Shown in pieces: positions 39,719 through 43,128 of a DNA stretch of 43,128 nt. The position numbers were made by a program, and so were the translations under genes. The notes beneath the pieces are model-generated. The model had not been told where the DNA came from and did not search any database. It was given only the letters and a program-made list of their open reading frames with translations. The stretch comes from AG25 sp035517615 (lineage in GTDB: Bacteria > Gemmatimonadota > Gemmatimonadetes > Gemmatimonadales > GWC2-71-9), in assembly GCA_035517615.1 (NCBI GenBank), contig DATIYM010000054.1, positions 1-43,128 of the forward strand, given 5' to 3'. Each line of letters opens with the position of its first letter. The first letter of the stretch is position 1.

Positions 39719-41430
39719 TTTCACCCACCGCGCGCTGGCACCTCACGGCCCGACCGGATTCCAGTCTTACCGCGGCGCTCGCCGCGGAGCTCTCGATCCC
39801 AGAACCTCTCGCCGCGCTGCTCGTACAGCGCGGGCATGATGCGCCGGCGCGCGCGCGCGCGTTTCTCCGCCCCGAACTCACCCAGCTCTCGGATCCATGG
39901 GCGATCGCGGACATGTCACGGGCGGCGACCGTCATCGCGGGTGCGGTCCGCTCGGGCACGCCGATTCTCGTGCATGGTGATTACGACGTCGACGGCCAAT
40001 GCGCCACGGCACTGCTCACGCGGGTCCTCCGAATCGCCGGTGCGCGCGTACACAGCTTCATCCCGCACCGGCTGCGCGACGGCTACGATTTTGGAACCGC
40101 CGGCCTGGAAGCGGCGGCGAAGGTCGAAGCCGGAGTCATCATCACCTGCGACTGCGGGATCACGGCGGTCGAGCCGGTGCGCGCAGCGAGCGCGCAGGGT
40201 CGCGCAGTGGTAATCACCGATCACCATCTCCCCCCGCCGGACGGGCTGCCGCCCGCCGCGGCCGTGCTCGATCCCAACCGCCCCGATTGTGCATCCGGTG
40301 CTACGATGCTGTGCGGCGCGGGTGTGGCGTTCAAGCTTGCCCAGGCGCTCGTCGCGTCGCTCGGCATGTCTCCCAATCTCCCGCTCCACTTTCTCGATTA
40401 TGTGGCGCTCGCGACCGTCGCCGACATGGTGCCGCTCATGGGCGAGAACCGGATTCTCGTCCGCCATGGCCTGCGGCTGCTCGCGCAATCGCGCTGGACG
40501 GGGCTGCGGGCGCTGGTCGAGGCCGCTGGCCTCGAGGGCAGGCCGGTTCGCGCGGGGCATGTGGGATACATCCTGGCGCCCCGCCTCAATGCGGCCGGAC
40601 GGATCGGCGAGCCGATGGATGGGCTGCGCCTGTTGCTCACCGATGATTCCGATGAAGCCGCGACGCTCGCCCGGGAGCTCGAGACGCTGAACGCCCGCCG
40701 TCAGGCGATGGATCAGCGCATCCTGGAAGAGGCCAAGGATATGGCCGCACAGACGCTCGGCCCCGACGATCGGGGCCTCGTGTTGGCCTCGGATCAATGG
40801 CATCCCGGCGTCATCGGGATCGTGGCATCGCGTCTGGTCGAACGGTACGGGCGTCCGACGTTTCTCATCGCGTGGGACCCCGCGACGGGACTGGGCCGCG
40901 GGTCGGGCCGGAGCGTCGCGGGACTGGATCTGCACGCGGCGCTGAACCGGGTGGGCCACTGCCTGGTGCGCTACGGCGGCCACGCGATGGCGGCGGGTTT
41001 GACGATCGAGCGGGCGCGGTTCGAGGAATTTCGTGTTGCGTTTCTCGAGACAACGGGCGAGCTTCTTGGCCCCGATGACATGGTTCCGGCACAACATGTC
41101 GACCTGGAGCTGCCGTTGGGCATGGTGAGCGACCAGCTCGAGCGCTTGATCCGGCACCTCGAGCCCTGCGGGCCCGGCAATCCCGCCCCCGTGTTCGGGG
41201 TGCGCGGCGCGCGTGCGATCGACGCACACCGGGTGGGGTCGAATCATTTGCGGCTCACGTTGGACGACGGCTCCGGCGCCCTTCCGGCCATCGGCTTCCA
41301 GTGGGCCGACGCGGTCCCCGACAGCTGGCTCGACGCCCCGCTCGACGTCGCGTTCCGCCTGGAAAGAGATGAATGGCAGGGGAGAACGAAGCTCCAGGCG
41401 CGGATCGCGAGCATTGGACCCGCGCGTTAG
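39715..41430 (+). CDS. recJ: Single-stranded-DNA exonuclease RecJ
   Basis: A 571-residue 5'-3' exonuclease of the DHH family, used in recombination and mismatch repair. It has motif DYDVDG (89-94; usually DYDADG), the CDCGITAVE block, the DHH motif (ITDHHLPP, 169-171), and the DHHA1 region (VASRLVERYGRPTFLIAW, GRGSGRSVAGLDL, GGHAMAAGLTI). The C-terminal OB-fold is present. It overlaps the zinc-ribbon gene by 4 bases. Confidence 0.95.
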   Translation: MISPTARWHLTARPDSSLTAALAAELSIPEPLAALLVQRGHDAPARARAFLRPELTQLSDPWAIADMSRAATVIAGAVRSGTPILVHGDYDVDGQCATALLTRVLRIAGARVHSFIPHRLRDGYDFGTAGLEAAAKVEAGVIITCDCGITAVEPVRAASAQGRAVVITDHHLPPPDGLPPAAAVLDPNRPDCASGATMLCGAGVAFKLAQALVASLGMSPNLPLHFLDYVALATVADMVPLMGENRILVRHGLRLLAQSRWTGLRALVEAAGLEGRPVRAGHVGYILAPRLNAAGRIGEPMDGLRLLLTDDSDEAATLARELETLNARRQAMDQRILEEAKDMAAQTLGPDDRGLVLASDQWHPGVIGIVASRLVERYGRPTFLIAWDPATGLGRGSGRSVAGLDLHAALNRVGHCLVRYGGHAMAAGLTIERARFEEFRVAFLETTGELLGPDDMVPAQHVDLELPLGMVSDQLERLIRHLEPCGPGNPAPVFGVRGARAIDAHRVGSNHLRLTLDDGSGALPAIGFQWADAVPDSWLDAPLDVAFRLERDEWQGRTKLQARIASIGPAR

Positions 41431-41436
41431 CCCGCG

Positions 41437-41955
41437 ATGCTGAGGATCATCGCCGGCGAATTCAAGGGTCGCCGCATCAAGACGCCCGCCGGAGACAAGG
41501 TCCGACCGACCGCCGACCGGGTGCGCGAGGCGTGGTTCAGCATCTTGCAGCGGTCGATCCGCGGCGCGCGCGTGCTCGATCTCTACGCCGGATCGGGGGC
41601 GCTCGGGCTCGAAGCCTTGTCGCGCGGCGCCACGACGGCGGAATTCGTCGAGGTGCACCGGCAGTCATTGACCGCTCTCAAGGCCAACATCAAATCTCTC
41701 GGCGTAGAAGACCGCACCACCATCACCCGTCGTGACGCGCTCAAGTTCGCCGAGCAGCTCCATCCGGGGCAGTACGACGTGGCATTCGCCGACCCCCCGT
41801 ACGCGAGTGAGCAGGCGGCGTTGCTCGTGGCGATGTTTCGCATGTCGCCGTTCGCCAGGATTTTCTCGATCGAGCATCCCGCCGAGCAGCCGATCCCCGG
41901 CGACGACACGCGCCGCTACGGCGACACGGCGGTGACGTTCATCTACGCGCCATGA
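41437..41955 (+). CDS. rsmD: 16S rRNA (guanine-966-N2)-methyltransferase RsmD
   Basis: A 172-residue methyltransferase that modifies G966 of 16S rRNA. It opens with IIAGEFKGRRIKTPAGD and KVRPTADRVREAWFSIL, which is typical of RsmD. It has the SAM-binding VLDLYAGSGALGLEALSRG and the catalytic DPPY (119-122). It follows recJ by 6 bases and overlaps coaD by ATGA. The rsmD-coaD pair is common. Confidence 0.95.
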   Translation: MLRIIAGEFKGRRIKTPAGDKVRPTADRVREAWFSILQRSIRGARVLDLYAGSGALGLEALSRGATTAEFVEVHRQSLTALKANIKSLGVEDRTTITRRDALKFAEQLHPGQYDVAFADPPYASEQAALLVAMFRMSPFARIFSIEHPAEQPIPGDDTRRYGDTAVTFIYAP

Positions 41956-42434
41956 CGCGCCGCGTCGCGGTGTACCCGGGCTCGTTCGACCCGGTGACGC
42001 GCGGGCACGAAGACCTGATCCGGCGCTCGCTGGCCTTCGCGGACTGCGTGATCGTCGCCGTGGCGGAGAATGCGTCCAAGCAGCCCTTGTTTTCGCTGGA
42101 GGAGCGACTCGAGCTGCTGCGGCAGGCGGTGGGGCAGCCCGCCGTTCAGGTTCAGTCGTTCCAGGGGCTGCTGGTGGACTTCGCCCGGCGGGTGGGTGCG
42201 TCGATGATCGTACGCGGCCTCCGCGCGGTGAGCGACTTCGAATACGAGTTTCAGATGGCGCTGATGAACCGGCATCTCGAGCCGCGGCTCGAAACGGTGT
42301 TTCTCGTACCGGCGTTCGACCTCACCTACCTGAGCTCGAGTCTCGTGCGTGAAGTGGCGCGCCACGGCGGCGACGTTTCGCAGCTCGTGCACCCCGCCGT
42401 CGACCAGGCTTTGAAACGGAAGTTCGCCCCGTGA
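41952..42434 (+). CDS. coaD: Phosphopantetheine adenylyltransferase
   Basis: A 160-residue enzyme that makes dephospho-CoA from 4'-phosphopantetheine and ATP. It has the nucleotidyltransferase TRGH motif (16-19) after YPGSFDPV, then MIVRGLRAVSDFEYEFQMALMN, and the second ATP site LSSSLVREVARHGGDVS. Length is normal. The stop overlaps the next start as GTGA. Confidence 0.97.
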   Translation: MTRRVAVYPGSFDPVTRGHEDLIRRSLAFADCVIVAVAENASKQPLFSLEERLELLRQAVGQPAVQVQSFQGLLVDFARRVGASMIVRGLRAVSDFEYEFQMALMNRHLEPRLETVFLVPAFDLTYLSSSLVREVARHGGDVSQLVHPAVDQALKRKFAP

Positions 42435-43128
42435 GCTTCCGCGCTCGGGTGTACGACCGGGCGCGGCGCGCGCAGCGACGAATTGTCTTCCCCGAAGGTC
42501 ACGACGCGCGCATCGTCGAGGCGGCCGGTCGCGTCGGGTCGTTGGGGCTGGGGCAGGTCCAAGTACTGGGCGATCTCGCGGGCGACCCCCGGCGAGCGGC
42601 CTGCGCCCAGTACCTCGTGACCCACAGGCCCGATCGCTTTGCGACCATGGCCGCGGCGGAGCAGCAGCTCGAGCATCGGCTCCTGTTCGGGGCCACCCTC
42701 GTTGCGATGGGGAGCGCCGACGTCATGGTGGGCGGCGTGCAATTCCCAAGCGCCGATACCATTCGTGCCGCGCTGTGGGCGGTCGGGCCGGCCCCGGGCG
42801 TCGAGACGGTATCGAGCGCGTTCTACATGGTGCGCGACGACACTGTGCTCACGTTCACGGATTGCGCCGTCGTACCCGAACCGACGCCCACTCAGCTCGC
42901 GGACATCGCGGTCGCGGCCGCGCGCGACCGCCGGCGCATCGTCGGCGACGAGCCGGTGGTGGCGTTCCTCTCCTACAGCACCAAGGGCAGTGCCGCGGGG
43001 CCGCTGGTCCGGCGGGTGCAGCAGGCCGTCGCCGCCCTTGCGGCCCGCCACCCCGATTTCGTGTTCGATGGAGAGCTCCAGGCGGATGCCGCACTCGTAG
43101 CGGACGTGGCGGCTCGCAAGGCCCCGGG
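42431..43128 (+). CDS. pta: Phosphate acetyltransferase, N-terminal part (cut by window end)
   Basis: The frame from the GTG at 42431 stays open to the window edge (232 codons and two bases), so the gene continues beyond. It reads as the phosphotransacetylase family: RIVFPEGHDARIVEAA, ADVMVGGVQFPSADTIRAAL, FTDCAVVPEPTPTQLADIA, FLSYSTKGSA and DGELQADAALV. Pta converts acetyl-CoA and phosphate to acetyl phosphate. Compared with standard Pta (written from general knowledge), the segment between the first block and ADVMVGG looks short by roughly 40 residues. Placement after coaD gives a CoA-themed pair. The GTGA overlap shows coupling with coaD. Confidence 0.88.
   Translation, partial: MSFRARVYDRARRAQRRIVFPEGHDARIVEAAGRVGSLGLGQVQVLGDLAGDPRRAACAQYLVTHRPDRFATMAAAEQQLEHRLLFGATLVAMGSADVMVGGVQFPSADTIRAALWAVGPAPGVETVSSAFYMVRDDTVLTFTDCAVVPEPTPTQLADIAVAAARDRRRIVGDEPVVAFLSYSTKGSAAGPLVRRVQQAVAALAARHPDFVFDGELQADAALVADVAARKAP

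Overview
The window is a compact, high-GC chromosomal segment from a diderm bacterium. TonB-dependent receptor, Wzi-type barrel, heptose kinase and lipoprotein genes show an outer membrane. The mix of DUF1800/DUF1501 secreted proteins, a Bacteroidota-like receptor plus DUF4249-type lipoprotein pair and a conserved rpsU-yqeY-mutS2-dnaG-recJ-rsmD-coaD housekeeping run is consistent with Gemmatimonadota or a nearby uncultured lineage. That placement is an inference from gene content; no rRNA gene is present to test it.

Layout. Bases 1-2.4 kb hold the 3' end of a glycosyltransferase and a convergent secreted phosphoesterase lipoprotein. From 2.5 to 12.5 kb lies an envelope/export block: a di-heme cytochrome c peroxidase with an imelysin-like N-terminal half; a minus-strand operon of exported CocE-type hydrolase, TonB receptor and DUF4249-like lipoprotein; and a divergent DUF1800-DUF1501 pair. 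From 12.5 to 15.6 kb are regulators: a small helical protein, a miniature PAS-Fis protein and a KdpD/KdpE-like two-component pair without kdpABC. The 15.57-15.82 kb intergenic region is very rich in repeats and includes a 10-bp-phased, mirror-arranged box array just upstream of the response regulator. From 16.3 to 20.2 kb come sugar genes (a UDP-glucuronate epimerase-like enzyme and two GT4 glycosyltransferases) and a zinc-ribbon protein. From 20.3 to 22.9 kb, two tRNA genes (CAU and Val-CAC) bracket a sparse stretch of small hypothetical, lipoprotein and cupin genes. From 22.9 to 25.4 kb there is a wzi-hldA operon.

From 25.5 kb to the right edge almost everything is on the plus strand and tightly packed: EamA transporter, asparaginase II, CMD-like protein, four-helix-bundle protein, obg, dprA, hemW; then hrcA-dnaJ-HIT; then rpsU-yqeY-mutS2-dnaG-zinc-ribbon coiled coil-recJ-rsmD-coaD-pta, with pta cut by the window edge. 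Many junctions are ATGA or GTGA four-base overlaps, which implies coupled translation.

The feature least explained by standard annotation is a set of heptanucleotide repeats with different unit sequences (GCGGAAC, AATGTCC, CTTCCCG-like). They lie in intergenic DNA, build a tRNA terminator, encode the C-termini of two genes and encode a linker in DnaG. No CRISPR array, transposase, integrase or prophage gene was seen, and no clearly new defence or biosynthetic system. The best candidates for new biology are the phased operator array, the heptamer repeats, the hydrolase-receptor operon and a gene that starts three bases after a tRNA.
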